This document shows positions 42,163 through 52,510 of a DNA stretch of 64,000 nucleotides, in pieces. A program made the translations under genes and the position numbers. The notes under the pieces were generated by a model. The model ran no database searches and was not told the origin of the DNA. It worked only from the letters and a program-made list of their open reading frames with translations. The stretch spans positions 1 to 64,000 of the forward strand of contig NZ_JAQGJT010000124.1 in assembly GCF_028290495.1 (NCBI RefSeq), in the 5' to 3' direction. Within the stretch, counting starts at the first letter, position 1, and every line of letters starts with the position of its first letter. The DNA is from Tardiphaga sp. Lineage in GTDB: Bacteria; Pseudomonadota; Alphaproteobacteria; Rhizobiales; Xanthobacteraceae.

Positions 42163-42336
42163 TCAGGCCCTGAAGATCGTGATGCCGAGCAACAGCAGCA
42201 CGATGAAGATCGCAACGAAGATGTAGAACAGCGCGCGGGCGACGTCGGCCGAGGCCGCGGACACCCCGGTGAAGCCGAAGATGCCGGCCACGATCGAGAC
42301 GAAGAAGAAGATCAAGGCCCATTTCAAGATGCTCAT
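42163..42336 (-). CDS. DUF1328 small membrane protein (YtjA/UPF0391 type)
   Basis: A 57-residue protein made of two hydrophobic helices: [21 protein letters not shown] and a second of [18 protein letters not shown] type, with the family motif [23 protein letters not shown]. It is an inner-membrane protein of unknown function, common in proteobacteria and often linked to envelope stress. AGGAG lies upstream of ATG 42336. Longer in-frame extensions are not credible. Confidence 0.9.
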   Translation of the reverse strand: MSILKWALIFFFVSIVAGIFGFTGVSAASADVARALFYIFVAIFIVLLLLGITIFRA

Positions 42337-42669
42337 TGCGCAGCTCCTGTTTGCATGCGGCGAAAACGCGCGGCTCCCATAGTTGGTTCCTCCAGCCGCG
42401 CAGAAGCCTACCGATTGGGCCTGCAAAGCGAGAAAAGCCCAATTTAAACGGCCCCTTAACCAAAACATCCCTAAATGTAGAGGCGCGCGGCGGGCTCGAA
42501 CGAGCGGTCCTGCGGCTTCGACGTTGACCGCCAATTGGCTGTTTCCGCGACGGCAAAGGTCCGGATTTTCCGGGTGAGTAGGGTTCAGGATGGGCGTCGC
42601 TTGCAGGGATGGCTGGTTGCTTCGTGAAGGCTGCGCTACCGCAGCCCGCAGCCTTGGCGTGAATGCGTG
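42337..42669. other. Intergenic region before the exopolysaccharide locus
   Basis: About 333 nt between divergent genes, with no convincing ORF. An AT-richer stretch near 42445-42480 could hold a promoter. A GC-rich part around 42480-42520 looked briefly like a tRNA arm but does not fold into a cloverleaf. No clear operator was found. Confidence 0.5.
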
Positions 42670-44994
42670 ATGGCCGAGATGCAACAACAGCCCTCCACCA
42701 TTCCCGCGCCTCCGGACGCCGCCGGTCCCAGCCCGGTGCAGACGATCTGGCGCCATCGCTCGTTGTTCGCCGCAGTGTTCTGCGGCGTGCTCGTGCTGAC
42801 CGCCGTGCTGCTGGTCGTGCTGCCGGTGCGCTATCTCGCGGTCGGCTCGGTGATCGTCGCCGAGCAGGAGCCGGGCGGCACCGCGAACGTTAATTCCTCG
42901 GTATGGGCGCAGAAGATCGGCGATCCCGCGGACGTCGAGAGCCAGTTGCTGGTGATCCGCTCGCCGCGGCTGATGCGGCTGGCGATGGCGGCGCCGGGCG
43001 TGGTCGATGCCGCGGTCCTGGAGTGCCAGACCGGTTTCGGCGGCGGCTCGTCCTGCGACAAGATGAAGACCGACAGCGGCGCTTTCGTCGATTACGTTTC
43101 CTCGCGCTATTCGATCGGCGCGGTCGGCCGCTCCCGCGTCATCAACATCTCCTATACTTCCTCGCTGGGCGAAGTCGCGCAGACAATGGCCAATGCGCTG
43201 ACCAATGCTTTCCTTGCCGATCAACGCGTTGCCGGCTCCGACAGTCGCGAGATCGCCGCCTCCTATCTCTGGAAAGAAGTACGCCAGCTCGATGCGGAAG
43301 TGCGCGAGGCCGACAGCAAGATCCAGGCATTTCGTCGCACCAAGGGTTTGATGCGCGGCTCGATCGCGCCGATCAGTTCGGAACGTCTCACCAGCATCAG
43401 CCAGCAGCTCTCGACCGCCGAGGCGGCACGCGCTGATGCGCTCGCGAGGCTGCAGGAGATCAAGGCCAGCGCTTCGCGCGGCGCCTTCGATGCGCCCTCG
43501 GTGCTGGCGAACCGCTCGATCGCCGATCTCAAACAGCAGCTCACCGTGGTCGCCGCGCAATATGCCAGCCAGGCCAATGTGCTCGGCCCCCGCCATCCGT
43601 CGCTGCGCGCGCTGGAGCAGGAGCAGATCGCGATCAAGGACCGCATGACGGCGGAAGTCGCCAACATCTCCTCCAGTGCCCAGAAGGCCTATGATGCCAA
43701 CGATACGCTGGTCAATTCGCTGAAGAAGCAGATGGAGACGGTGAAGTCCGAAGTCGGCTCCGCGACATCCGACGAAGCTTCGATCGAGAGCATGGTGCGT
43801 GGCACCGAGATCAAGCGCCAGCAATATGCCGACCTCTACAAGCGCGCCTCCGAGCTGGAGACCGAACGCCGCGTGCTGATCGGTAGCACAAGGCTGGTCA
43901 GCCTGGCCGAGTTGCCGGCCAAGCCGTTCTTCCCGAAGAAGATCCCGTTCCTCGCCGCCGGCGCCACTATCGGCCTGCTCCTGGCGCTGAGCGCCGCTTT
44001 CTTTGGCGACCGGTTCAAGTTTGGCAACCTGCGGCAGTTCACTCCCGCGCCGCGTCGTGATGTGCCCGACGAGGCTGTGCCGGCCAGCACCATGCCGGCT
44101 GCCGCTGCGCCGCCTGCCGCTGTGTCAGCAGCCGCTGCGCCGTTGATCGTGCCGGAAGTCACGGGCGCGAGGCCGATCCCGATGGCTGCGCCGGCGCCGG
44201 CCGGTTCGTTGTCTGAACTGGCCGTCGTCACGGGTGCGCCGATTCTGGCCCGGCTGCCGTCGATCCGGAAACCCCCGGAATCCGCGATTGGCGCTATCCT
44301 CACCGCGCAGTCCGGCGCATCGCTGACGAAGTCGCTGGCGCTGGCGCAGCAGGACCGCGCCTTCCAGGACGGGCTGCGGCAACTGTCGGCTGGATTGTTT
44401 GCCGGTCATGATAGCAAGCGACGCCATCTGCTGGTGGCGTCACCGGCGCCGGCTGAAGGCAAGACTTTCCTGACGTTGGCGCTGGCGCAGTATCTGGCGA
44501 TGTCCGGCCGTAACGTGCTGGTCGTGGAATGCGATCTCGGCGCGCCGAAGTTCGAAGCCGCGCTCGGGCTGCGCGGCAGTATGGGGTTGCAAGGCATTTT
44601 GCGAGGCGACGTCCAGCCGCGTGACGTCGTGGTCCGCACCTCCACGGCCAATCTCGATGCCATCGCGGCGGGGCCGTTCGCAAACTCGGCCGATTTGATC
44701 ATGCAAAAGCCGCTGGCCGATCTGCTGCAGTGGAGCCAGATTTACGACGTTGTGCTGATCGATGGCCCGTCGCCGACCGTACAGCTCGATATCGGCGTGC
44801 TGGCGCGGCAGGTCGATGGCGTCCTGATGTGCATGCGCACGGGCCGCTCCTCGATCGGTCAGGCCATCGCCACCTCGGCTTCGATCCGTGCCGCCGGCGG
44901 CGACCTCGTCGGCATCGCCATCACCATGGCGCAGTCCGACACCGCCGCCGCCCGTGAGGTCGAACGGATGCCGGCCTATGCCGGCGCGGTCTGA
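42670..44994 (+). CDS. Wzc/GumC-like polysaccharide chain-length and export protein
   Basis: A 774-residue inner-membrane protein. A Wzz domain begins with a membrane helix near 35-58, a long periplasmic coiled-coil region occupies about 190-400, and a second helix sits near 415-440. A Pro/Ala-rich linker leads to a C-terminal BY-kinase-like domain with Walker [10 protein letters not shown] near 605, Walker A' VLVVECDLG and Walker B VVLIDGPS. The Tyr-rich tail of true BY-kinases is absent; only one Tyr lies near the end. So autophosphorylation control may be lost or different. ATG 42670 is preferred over GTG 42667. The stop overlaps the next start (TGATG). Confidence 0.9.
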   Translation: MAEMQQQPSTIPAPPDAAGPSPVQTIWRHRSLFAAVFCGVLVLTAVLLVVLPVRYLAVGSVIVAEQEPGGTANVNSSVWAQKIGDPADVESQLLVIRSPRLMRLAMAAPGVVDAAVLECQTGFGGGSSCDKMKTDSGAFVDYVSSRYSIGAVGRSRVINISYTSSLGEVAQTMANALTNAFLADQRVAGSDSREIAASYLWKEVRQLDAEVREADSKIQAFRRTKGLMRGSIAPISSERLTSISQQLSTAEAARADALARLQEIKASASRGAFDAPSVLANRSIADLKQQLTVVAAQYASQANVLGPRHPSLRALEQEQIAIKDRMTAEVANISSSAQKAYDANDTLVNSLKKQMETVKSEVGSATSDEASIESMVRGTEIKRQQYADLYKRASELETERRVLIGSTRLVSLAELPAKPFFPKKIPFLAAGATIGLLLALSAAFFGDRFKFGNLRQFTPAPRRDVPDEAVPASTMPAAAAPPAAVSAAAAPLIVPEVTGARPIPMAAPAPAGSLSELAVVTGAPILARLPSIRKPPESAIGAILTAQSGASLTKSLALAQQDRAFQDGLRQLSAGLFAGHDSKRRHLLVASPAPAEGKTFLTLALAQYLAMSGRNVLVVECDLGAPKFEAALGLRGSMGLQGILRGDVQPRDVVVRTSTANLDAIAAGPFANSADLIMQKPLADLLQWSQIYDVVLIDGPSPTVQLDIGVLARQVDGVLMCMRTGRSSIGQAIATSASIRAAGGDLVGIAITMAQSDTAAAREVERMPAYAGAV

Positions 44995-46145
44995 TGGCCA
45001 AGCCGCGCGTTCTGTTCGTCTGCCACACCGGAGCGATTTCCGGTGCAGAGCTGGTACTGGTCGATCTCGTGCAACCCTGGGCCGGTGAGTCGGCGCTGCT
45101 GTTCGAGAACGGCCCGTTGGCGCCTGCGCTGGCGGCCAAGGGACTCAAGGTCACGGTGTCGCGCTGGGGACAAGGGCTGACGCAGGTGCGCCGCGACAGC
45201 TCGATCCTCAAGGTCATTCCGCTGGTCGGCCGGTTGTTCGGGATCGTCCTTGAGACCATCGCCGCGGCGCGCCGCCATGACGTTGTCTACGCCAATTCGC
45301 AGAAGGCTTTCGTGCTCTCCGCGCTTGCGGTCAGCGTCGCGCGACGGCCGCTGATATGGCACCTGCATGATATTATCAGCTCCGTGCACTTCGGTGCTAT
45401 GCAGCGCCGCGTGCAGGTGACGCTGGCAAACCTCTTCGCCAGCCGCGTCGTGGTGCCCTCAAAGGCCTGCGCCGATGCCTTCATTGCAGAGGGCGGCAAG
45501 CAGCCGCTGGTCGTCGTGGTGCCGAACGGCCTCGACATCGCGCCGGAGGCGCTTTCGCCGGCGCAGATCAGGCAACAGCTGCAATTGCCGGAAGGTCCGC
45601 TGGTCGGCGTGTTCAGCCGTCTGGCGGCGTGGAAGGGCCAGCATGTCGTCTTGCAGGCACTGGCCAGGACGCCCGGCGTGAGCTGTATCATTGCCGGCGA
45701 CGCGATGTTCGGCGAGCAGGCCTATGCGGCCAAACTCAACCAGATGGTCATCGATCTTGATCTCGGCGACCGCGTGCATTTTCTCGGTCGGCGCAGCGAC
45801 GTGCCGCGGTTGATGCGCGCCGTCGATGCGGTCGTGCACCCCTCGATCGATCCCGAACCGTTTGGCCGTACCCTGGTCGAAGCGATGCTGGCCGGTGTGC
45901 CGGTTATCGCCACCGATGCGGGGGCTGCGTCCGACATTCTCCAAGCTGGCCGCGCCGGCACGCTGGTGCCGCCGGGCGATGCCGACGCGCTGGCTGCGGC
46001 GATCATCAACATCATGTCGAAGCCGCCCGAACTGGCAGCACAGCTTAACTATGCGGAAGCGCGTGCCAAATCGCATTACGGCGCTGCGCAGATGCTGCGG
46101 GCCATCGCCGGCGTCATCGACGATGCCTCGGGAGCGCGCGCGTGA
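44994..46145 (+). CDS. Glycosyltransferase family 4 (GT-B fold)
   Basis: A 383-residue transferase that adds a sugar to the lipid-linked repeat unit. The N-terminal block VLFVCHTGAISGAELVLVDL is the acceptor side. The donor-site E-x7-E motif appears as EPFGRTLVEAMLAGVPVIA near 285. The start overlaps the Wzc-like stop, and the stop overlaps the polymerase start (GTGA), so it belongs to the same operon. Sugar specificity cannot be told. Confidence 0.92.
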   Translation: MAKPRVLFVCHTGAISGAELVLVDLVQPWAGESALLFENGPLAPALAAKGLKVTVSRWGQGLTQVRRDSSILKVIPLVGRLFGIVLETIAAARRHDVVYANSQKAFVLSALAVSVARRPLIWHLHDIISSVHFGAMQRRVQVTLANLFASRVVVPSKACADAFIAEGGKQPLVVVVPNGLDIAPEALSPAQIRQQLQLPEGPLVGVFSRLAAWKGQHVVLQALARTPGVSCIIAGDAMFGEQAYAAKLNQMVIDLDLGDRVHFLGRRSDVPRLMRAVDAVVHPSIDPEPFGRTLVEAMLAGVPVIATDAGAASDILQAGRAGTLVPPGDADALAAAIINIMSKPPELAAQLNYAEARAKSHYGAAQMLRAIAGVIDDASGARA

Positions 46146-47527
46146 CCGCGGTCACCCTGTCCAGTTTCAGGGCCAGCGTCTGGCCGGTGCCGGGCTGGGT
46201 CGTCGCCTTGGCGCTGCTCGCCGGGACGGCGCTGATTGGCGGCGCGCTCGGTTCGATCTCGCGACCGCTCTTCATGCTCGGCTGCGTCGGTGTCGGCTGG
46301 TATGCATGGCGGCAGGGGCCGGCGGCGCATTTGCAGGCGGCGCTGATGCTGTTCGCCTTTGCGCCGTTCGTGCGCCGCGTCGTCGATCTGACGGCCGGCT
46401 TCGACCAGTCCGGCCTGCTGCTGGTCGGCCCGTTGCTCGCGATCCTCGCGCCGGCGCCGCGGCTTTGGCGACTGCTGGAGGCGCGGCTGTCGCCGAGCCG
46501 TGAATTATGGCCGGTGCTGATCGTTGGGATCTGCGTCGTCTATGGCACGGCGCTTTCGATCATGCAGGCCGACTGGATGAATGCTGCGTCCGGCGCGTTG
46601 AAATGGATCGCTCCGCTGGTCTATGCCGCGGCGTTGATCGAGACCGACAAACGCGACGAACTGGTGCAGGCCGCCGCGTGGGCGTTCCTGCTGATCCTGC
46701 CGGCGATCGGCGTCTATGGCATTTTGCAGTACATCAATCCGCCGGATTGGGATGTGTACTGGATGCAGTATGCGTCGATCACATCGGCCGGCCTGCCGCT
46801 GCCCTATATGGTGCGCACCTACAGCACGATGAACTCGCCGGCCTCCTTCGCCACCTTCGTGGCGGTCGGCCTGATGATCGTATGCTTTGCGCGCCTGCCC
46901 TGGTTGGCGCTGTTGCTGACCACGCCCGCAGCCTTCGCGCTGTTGCTGTCGTCGTACCGCACGGCGTGGATCTCGCTCGCAGTCGGCATCCTGTTCTGCC
47001 TGCTGTTCGGCGCTACCCGCCGCAAGGCCGCCGTGATCTCCATCGGCGTGGTCGTGGTCGTCGTGCTGGCAGCGACGCTGACGCCGTTCGGCGAAAGCAT
47101 CGCTGAGCGTGTCGCGACGCTCGGCGAGGGCTCGCAGGACGGCAGTGCGCAGGAACGGCTCGAGGAATTCGTCACGCTGTGGAGCCAGTGGGATTCTTCC
47201 GCAATCGGCAGCGGGTTTACGACGACCGACGCCGGCACCGCCGGCGCGATGCCGATCGACGGCATGATCATCGCCTGCTGGGTGACGATGGGCATCTTCT
47301 TCGGGCTGATCTGCCTGGCCGCGCTGGTCTGGGCGGGGCTCAATACGATATGGACGGCATGGCATGACACCAGCCGCGAGGCCGTGATCGTCGGCGCGCT
47401 GGGCCTCGGCGGGCTGATGCAGATTCCGCTGGCAAACATTACTTCCGGCGAGGCCGGGTTCTTTTTCTGGACCTTTGCGGTGTTGTCTACGCCGCGGCTG
47501 CGCGGATCGGTGGACTCACGGAGATGA
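46142..47527 (+). CDS. O-antigen/exopolysaccharide polymerase-like (Wzy) membrane protein
   Basis: A 461-residue polytopic membrane protein with about 11-12 hydrophobic helices and one larger periplasmic loop (about residues 310-370, rich in Glu/Gln/Ser), the Wzy/WaaL layout. The loop motif RLEEFVTLWSQWDSSAIGSGF resembles the O-antigen polymerase/ligase family. It starts at GTG 46142 overlapping the upstream stop. It would polymerise repeat units delivered by the flippase encoded next. Confidence 0.85.
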   Translation: MTAVTLSSFRASVWPVPGWVVALALLAGTALIGGALGSISRPLFMLGCVGVGWYAWRQGPAAHLQAALMLFAFAPFVRRVVDLTAGFDQSGLLLVGPLLAILAPAPRLWRLLEARLSPSRELWPVLIVGICVVYGTALSIMQADWMNAASGALKWIAPLVYAAALIETDKRDELVQAAAWAFLLILPAIGVYGILQYINPPDWDVYWMQYASITSAGLPLPYMVRTYSTMNSPASFATFVAVGLMIVCFARLPWLALLLTTPAAFALLLSSYRTAWISLAVGILFCLLFGATRRKAAVISIGVVVVVVLAATLTPFGESIAERVATLGEGSQDGSAQERLEEFVTLWSQWDSSAIGSGFTTTDAGTAGAMPIDGMIIACWVTMGIFFGLICLAALVWAGLNTIWTAWHDTSREAVIVGALGLGGLMQIPLANITSGEAGFFFWTFAVLSTPRLRGSVDSRR

Positions 47528-47609
47528 CAAGTCCAAACAGCATTGCCGTGATCGGCGCAGTCCCTGAAGCCGGCCCAATGGGCTCCCTCCGAGCCGTGGC
47601 GGTATAGCC

Positions 47610-49106
47610 TTGTCCAAATCCTCGACGCGCCGCTTTACCGCCATCCTGATCAGCGGCGCCCTGGCCAGCAAGGTGCTCGGCTTCGGGCGCGAGATACTGA
47701 TGGCCAACGTGCTCGGCGCCTCTCTGGTCGCCGACGGCTTTCGCGGCGCGATCACCGCGGTGATGCTGCCGCTGGCGTTCCTGCAGAACGAGAGCGTGCC
47801 GGCGATCATGATCCCGATGCATCGCGATGCGTTGAAAGCGGGCAACGGGCCGCAGCGTCTCGGTGCGCTCACGGTCGCCGTCACCGCCGTTGCGACGCTG
47901 CTGATGATCGGCATCCAGATCCTCGGTGAATACTGGATCCACGCCTTTGTCGGCGGTTTTTCGGCGGAGGGCCGCAGCCTGACGCTGGACTTCGTGCGGA
48001 TCATGGCGCTCGGCATGCCGGCTTCGGCGATGATCAACGTGCTGGCCGCCGGCGAGATTGCGCTCGGCCGCACGCGGCTTACCAATGTCCGCGCCAGCAT
48101 CCTCAACATCGCGGTGCTGATCGGCATCGCGCTGCTGTCGGCGTCCGGCAATTTCCACACCTTGGCCTGGTCGTTTTCGATCGCTTTCAATGTGCTCGGC
48201 GCCTGGGGCCTCTACACGATGTGGCGCGAGGGCGTGCTCAGCTTCCGCGGGCTGACGCTGGCGGATGTGGCGTCGGCAGGCCGTGAATACCTGCGCCGGC
48301 TGCGGCCGTTGCTGGCGCTGCCGGTCGCGGAGCAGGCCAATGTCTGGGTCGAGCGGCTGCTTGCGTCGCGGGTCGCGACGGGCGCCGTGGCATCGATGGA
48401 CTATGCGCGCACGCTGACCGAAAGCGCGCTGCTGTTGATCAGCCAGCCGGTCGGGTTGGCCGTGCTGTCGAGCCATCCGCCGAAGGATCCCGCCGCCCAG
48501 GTCGAGTCGATCGCCCGCCCGATCCTGGCCCTGGCGCTGCCGGCTTCGGCGTTCCTGGTCATGTTCGCCCCCGAGATCGTGCGGCTGGTATTCTTCCGCG
48601 GCGCCTTCAACGACCACGCGGTTACGCTGACCAGCCAAGCGTTGCGCGGCATCGCCTTCGGCCTGTGGGCCTCGACGCTGGGCTGGATCCTGATACGAAT
48701 TCTTAACGGTGCCGGCCGGAATTTTGCGGCCGCAGTGATTATTGTAACCGCCTACGTGGTAAATACCGCTGTCAACTTCCTGACGTTGCAGGTTTTGGGC
48801 GCTGGCGACGGCACACTGATGTTGGGTGTTGGTGAAACTGCCCGCGGCTTTGTGCTGTTGGCCGGCGTCGTGATTGCTCTGGATTCGCGCCGCAAGCTGT
48901 TGTGGCTGATCCTGCTGGCGAGCTTCCCTGCGGCGCTGATGGCGCTGCTGGGCTGGCAGATTCACGAGCGTATCGACGGCACGTTGCCCCGTCTGATGGC
49001 CGGCGGTCTTGCTTATCTGGCGTGCATCGCCCTGGGCGTTGCGATGTTGATACCGAGCCTATGCGTTGCGGCATTTGCGCGCGTGCGGCTCTTGCTACGA
49101 ATTTAG
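47610..49106 (+). CDS. MurJ/MviN-like flippase (Wzx role)
   Basis: A 498-residue membrane protein with about 14 helices of the MOP exporter superfamily, MurJ branch. The opening FTAILISGALASKVLGFGREILMANVLG is typical, and PLAFLQNESVPAIMIPMH follows. In a polysaccharide locus, such a protein usually flips lipid-linked repeat units. The only nearby start is TTG 47610 with a weak ribosome site, so the exact N-terminus is unsure. An 82-nt gap separates it from the polymerase gene. Confidence 0.87.
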   Translation: MSKSSTRRFTAILISGALASKVLGFGREILMANVLGASLVADGFRGAITAVMLPLAFLQNESVPAIMIPMHRDALKAGNGPQRLGALTVAVTAVATLLMIGIQILGEYWIHAFVGGFSAEGRSLTLDFVRIMALGMPASAMINVLAAGEIALGRTRLTNVRASILNIAVLIGIALLSASGNFHTLAWSFSIAFNVLGAWGLYTMWREGVLSFRGLTLADVASAGREYLRRLRPLLALPVAEQANVWVERLLASRVATGAVASMDYARTLTESALLLISQPVGLAVLSSHPPKDPAAQVESIARPILALALPASAFLVMFAPEIVRLVFFRGAFNDHAVTLTSQALRGIAFGLWASTLGWILIRILNGAGRNFAAAVIIVTAYVVNTAVNFLTLQVLGAGDGTLMLGVGETARGFVLLAGVVIALDSRRKLLWLILLASFPAALMALLGWQIHERIDGTLPRLMAGGLAYLACIALGVAMLIPSLCVAAFARVRLLLRI

Positions 49107-49150
49107 AGGATGTTTTGGGATAGAACGCGCTCTGTGGTTGGGAAGTTTCC

Positions 49151-50173
49151 ATGAAACATTTTTTGTCCGGCGTCGCGAAGCAATTAGCTACCTCGGAAGC
49201 GTTGATCCGGCCGATCACGATGGCCGCTGATTTTTTCATGAGCGCACGCGGTTGCCTGGTGACCTTTCATCGCGGCGCATCGGCGCAAGCGTGGGAAAAA
49301 CTGCCGAACCGCGATTTCTATCTCGACCTCGATTTTCTCGATCAGTTCCTGTCCTATCTGACGCATCGCGGCTGGGACGTGGTGACGATGGAGGAGGCGC
49401 TGCGCCGCTCCGCGCTCGGTCGGGCCAATGATCGCTTCATCAACTTCTCGATCGACGATTGCTACCGCGATACGTTCGAGCAAGTGGTGCCGCTGTTTCG
49501 CCGCCACGATCTGCCGGTGACGTTGTTTGTTACCACCGGGATACCCGACGCTACGCTGCCGCTGTGGGCGGCAGGACTTGAGGACGTGTTGCTCACCCAT
49601 GATCGCGTGATGTTCGAGGACGGCGCTGTCGATGTCGCGACCTTCGAGGACAAGAATGCCGCGTTTCACCGCGTTGCCGGACAATGGGACGGCCCGCATG
49701 CCGCCGCGTGCTACGTCGAATTCTGCAAGCTCAACGATATCGACATCGACGCGATGCACTGGAAGCACGCGATCTCCTGGGAAATGCTGGAAGCGCTGCG
49801 CGACGATCCCCTGGTCGAGATCGGCGCCCATACTGTCAGCCATCCCCACGTCTCGTCGCTGACGCCCGAGCGCGCGCGCGCCGAACTGCAGGGCAGCCGC
49901 GACCGGCTGATCGAAAAGCTCGGAATTCCGTGCCGGCACTTTGCGTTTCCCTATGGCCGCAGCGCCGATTGCGGGCCGCGCGATTTTGAGATCGCGCGCG
50001 ACAGCGGCTTCGTCAGCGCCGCGACCACGCGGAAAGGCCTGATGCGCAGCGGGCAGGATGCCTTCGACCTGCCGCGTAATACGATCAACGGCGCGCACCG
50101 TAGCCTGGCGACGATGGAATTGCATCTCACCGGCCTGACCGGCGCGGCCGCGAGGATGACCGGGCGTGTCTGA
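49151..50173 (+). CDS. Polysaccharide deacetylase (NodB-like, CE4)
   Basis: A 340-residue CE4 enzyme. The motif INFSIDDCYRDTF supplies the catalytic/metal Asp pair near 110. GAHTVSHPHVSSL near 230 supplies the two metal His, and FAFPYGRS near 265 is motif 3. It would remove acetyl groups from sugars of the repeat unit or polymer. There is no signal peptide, so it probably acts in the cytoplasm. It overlaps the next glycosyltransferase start. Confidence 0.9.
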   Translation: MKHFLSGVAKQLATSEALIRPITMAADFFMSARGCLVTFHRGASAQAWEKLPNRDFYLDLDFLDQFLSYLTHRGWDVVTMEEALRRSALGRANDRFINFSIDDCYRDTFEQVVPLFRRHDLPVTLFVTTGIPDATLPLWAAGLEDVLLTHDRVMFEDGAVDVATFEDKNAAFHRVAGQWDGPHAAACYVEFCKLNDIDIDAMHWKHAISWEMLEALRDDPLVEIGAHTVSHPHVSSLTPERARAELQGSRDRLIEKLGIPCRHFAFPYGRSADCGPRDFEIARDSGFVSAATTRKGLMRSGQDAFDLPRNTINGAHRSLATMELHLTGLTGAAARMTGRV

Positions 50174-51311
50174 TTCCAAGCGTCTGAAGATTCTGTCGAT
50201 CGCCCACCCTGCCATGACCGCCGACGGCGGCCGGCTGCGCTATTACGAAATGGTCAAGCGCAGTGATGTCGATGTCCACCTCGTGGTGCCTGCAGATTGG
50301 CACCAGTTCGGCCGTACGCTGCATGCCGATCTCTCCCGTGATGATCGCCTGAAACTGCATATCCTGCCGATCGCGTTCAAGCGCGCGGGGCCGATGAGCT
50401 GGTACCTGCATTTCTATCCCGGCCTGCGCCGGTTGATCAGGGAAATCGATCCTGACGTCATTCACCTATGGGAGGAGCCCTGGAGCGTCGTCGCCTTGCA
50501 GGCGCGCTTCGTGAAGGGCCGGGCGGCGATGGTCATGGAAGTCGACCAGAACATCCTGAAGCGGTTGCCGCCGCCGTTCGAATTTATCCGCAAGCAGGTG
50601 CTGGGCCACACCGACCACGTGCTGTCGCGCAGCCCCGACGCCACGGCGGTGGTGCGCGCAAGGGGTTATCAGGGTCCGGTGACGTCAATCGGCTACGGCG
50701 TCGATCTGGTGACCTTTCATCCAGCCGCAGAAGCCTCGCCTGCTCGCGCGACGCGGCCGGATTTTCGCATCGGCTATGTCGGGCGGATCGTCGAGGAAAA
50801 GGGCCTCGACGACGCGCTCGATGCTTTGAAGATGACGGCGGCGCGGGTGTCGCTGGCGATCATGGGTGAGGGGCCGCACGAGGCGCGGCTGCGCGAGCGG
50901 ATCGTGGAACTCGGCCTCTGCGACCGGGTGACTATCCGTGGTTGGGGCACACCGACTGATGTCGCGTCATTCCTGCGCAGTCTTGACGTCATGATCTTGC
51001 TGACGCGCACCACCAAATCGGTGCGCGAGCAGTTCGGCCGCGTCATCGTCGAGGCGCAGGCCTGTGGCATTCCGGTGATCGGCTCGCAGGGCGGCGCCAT
51101 TCCGGATGTCGTCGGCGACGGCGGCTGGATCGTGCCGGAGCGCGATCCCTCGGCTTTGGCCAAACTGCTCGATGTGATTGCTGATGATCCCTACGCGCTT
51201 CGGGCGCAAGGTCTGGCCGCACAGTCGAACGTCTCCGACCGTTTTACGTACCGCGTCGTCGCTGACGACCTGATTTCGGCCTGCGCAGCCGCGGCGGCGC
51301 GGCGAGGCTAG
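50166..51311 (+). CDS. Glycosyltransferase family 4 (GT-B fold)
   Basis: A 381-residue transferase. The N-terminal acceptor domain starts LKILSIAHPAMTADGGRLRYYEM, and IGYVGRIVEEKGLDDALDAL begins the donor domain near 200. The E-x7-E site is REQFGRVIVEAQACGIPVIG near 295. The start is GTG 50166, overlapping the deacetylase end by 8 nt. Its stop TAG shares the palindrome CTAG with the stop of the converging glycosyltransferase gene. Confidence 0.92.
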   Translation: MSDSKRLKILSIAHPAMTADGGRLRYYEMVKRSDVDVHLVVPADWHQFGRTLHADLSRDDRLKLHILPIAFKRAGPMSWYLHFYPGLRRLIREIDPDVIHLWEEPWSVVALQARFVKGRAAMVMEVDQNILKRLPPPFEFIRKQVLGHTDHVLSRSPDATAVVRARGYQGPVTSIGYGVDLVTFHPAAEASPARATRPDFRIGYVGRIVEEKGLDDALDALKMTAARVSLAIMGEGPHEARLRERIVELGLCDRVTIRGWGTPTDVASFLRSLDVMILLTRTTKSVREQFGRVIVEAQACGIPVIGSQGGAIPDVVGDGGWIVPERDPSALAKLLDVIADDPYALRAQGLAAQSNVSDRFTYRVVADDLISACAAAAARRG

Positions 51312-52486
51312 ACCGTGGCGGTGATCGTGCGCGCCGAACGGGCTTCCTTGGAAGCCTGCACCTGCTCCAGCAGCGCGATGTAGCGCGCGCCGACATGGTC
51401 CCATCCGTAGTCGAGGGCGGTGGCGCGAGCGCCGTCGCGCAGCCGCTGCGTCAGTTCGGAATTGGAAAACGCGTGCTCGATTTTGGCCGCGATGTCCGCG
51501 CCGTCCATCCGGATCTGGTAGCCGTTGACGCCATCGACCAGATAATCCTCAATGCCGCCGACCGGGGTTGCGAACACCGGCACCGAACAGGCCATCGCTT
51601 CCATGCAGACCAGCGAGAACGTCTCGTAGGAGGTCGGCAGCACGAAGCCGTCGGCGGCCGAATACAGCGCCGGCATGTCGGTGCGCGACCCTGCGAATAC
51701 CAGACGGTCGGCCGAAGTCGTCGCCATCTTGCGATATGACGCGGGATTGTCGGAGCCGACGACCAGCAGCCAGACATTGGGGCCGAGCCGTTCCAGCGCA
51801 GCGATGGCATGCGCCAGCCCCTTGCGGCGGAATTCATGGCCGGCGAACAGCAGTAGTCGAGCGTCCTCGGGAATGTTGAACTCGACGCGCACCGCGCGGC
51901 CGGCAGCGGAATCCTGCACGAAGCGGGTGAGGTCGATGCCGTTCGGGATCACCTGGATCCGCGACGGAGGCACCGCGTAGATTGCTTGCAACTCGGTGGA
52001 GACCCGCGGCGACACCGCGACAAACATCCGGTAACGCAAGCCGCCGATCATCCAGCGGTCGCGCAGCGCCACCCAGAGATGAAGCGGATTGAGCAGCCAC
52101 GACCAGTCCTGCGCGTTGCGCTTTTCGGCGAGGCTTTGCGCGTTGACGGCGTGGACCACCAGCACATCGCCCGTCAGGCTGTCGCCGTGGCTGATGATGA
52201 CCGCGTTGGGATGCCGGATCGCCGCGCGCGTCGCCAGGATCGTGAACACCGGGACCACAATGAAACGGCCAAAGTAGCGTAGTACACCACGCGTGCGGAT
52301 CCGGGATAGCCAGGCGCCGACCCGCTCGATCCGCGTCTCCGGGTTGATACGGTTGCCGACGGCACTGGCCAGCACGGTGTTGGCGACCTTGGCGCGGCTG
52401 AACGCGGCGGCAAGTTCGCAGGCGACGCTTTCGACGCCGCCAACCGTGCTCAGCTCCTGGACTATTTGAACGATCTCGATTGTCAT
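51308..52486 (-). CDS. Glycosyltransferase family 4 (GT-B fold), convergent
   Basis: A 392-residue transferase. The opening IEIVQIVQELSTVGGVESVACELAAAF is typical of GT4 enzymes, and the E-x7-E motif is YETFSLVCMEAMACSVPVFA near 290. It is transcribed against the preceding glycosyltransferase and divergently from the glycosidase gene, 24 nt apart, so it is part of the locus but in a separate transcript. Confidence 0.92.
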   Translation of the reverse strand: MTIEIVQIVQELSTVGGVESVACELAAAFSRAKVANTVLASAVGNRINPETRIERVGAWLSRIRTRGVLRYFGRFIVVPVFTILATRAAIRHPNAVIISHGDSLTGDVLVVHAVNAQSLAEKRNAQDWSWLLNPLHLWVALRDRWMIGGLRYRMFVAVSPRVSTELQAIYAVPPSRIQVIPNGIDLTRFVQDSAAGRAVRVEFNIPEDARLLLFAGHEFRRKGLAHAIAALERLGPNVWLLVVGSDNPASYRKMATTSADRLVFAGSRTDMPALYSAADGFVLPTSYETFSLVCMEAMACSVPVFATPVGGIEDYLVDGVNGYQIRMDGADIAAKIEHAFSNSELTQRLRDGARATALDYGWDHVGARYIALLEQVQASKEARSARTITATV

Positions 52487-52510
52487 AAGGTGACGCTATA
52501 AGGGGACCGA

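Noticed and set aside
42368-42577. Short ORFs and a tRNA-like GC-rich stretch before the exopolysaccharide locus
   Set aside because: No ribosome site or recognisable protein, and no cloverleaf could be drawn.
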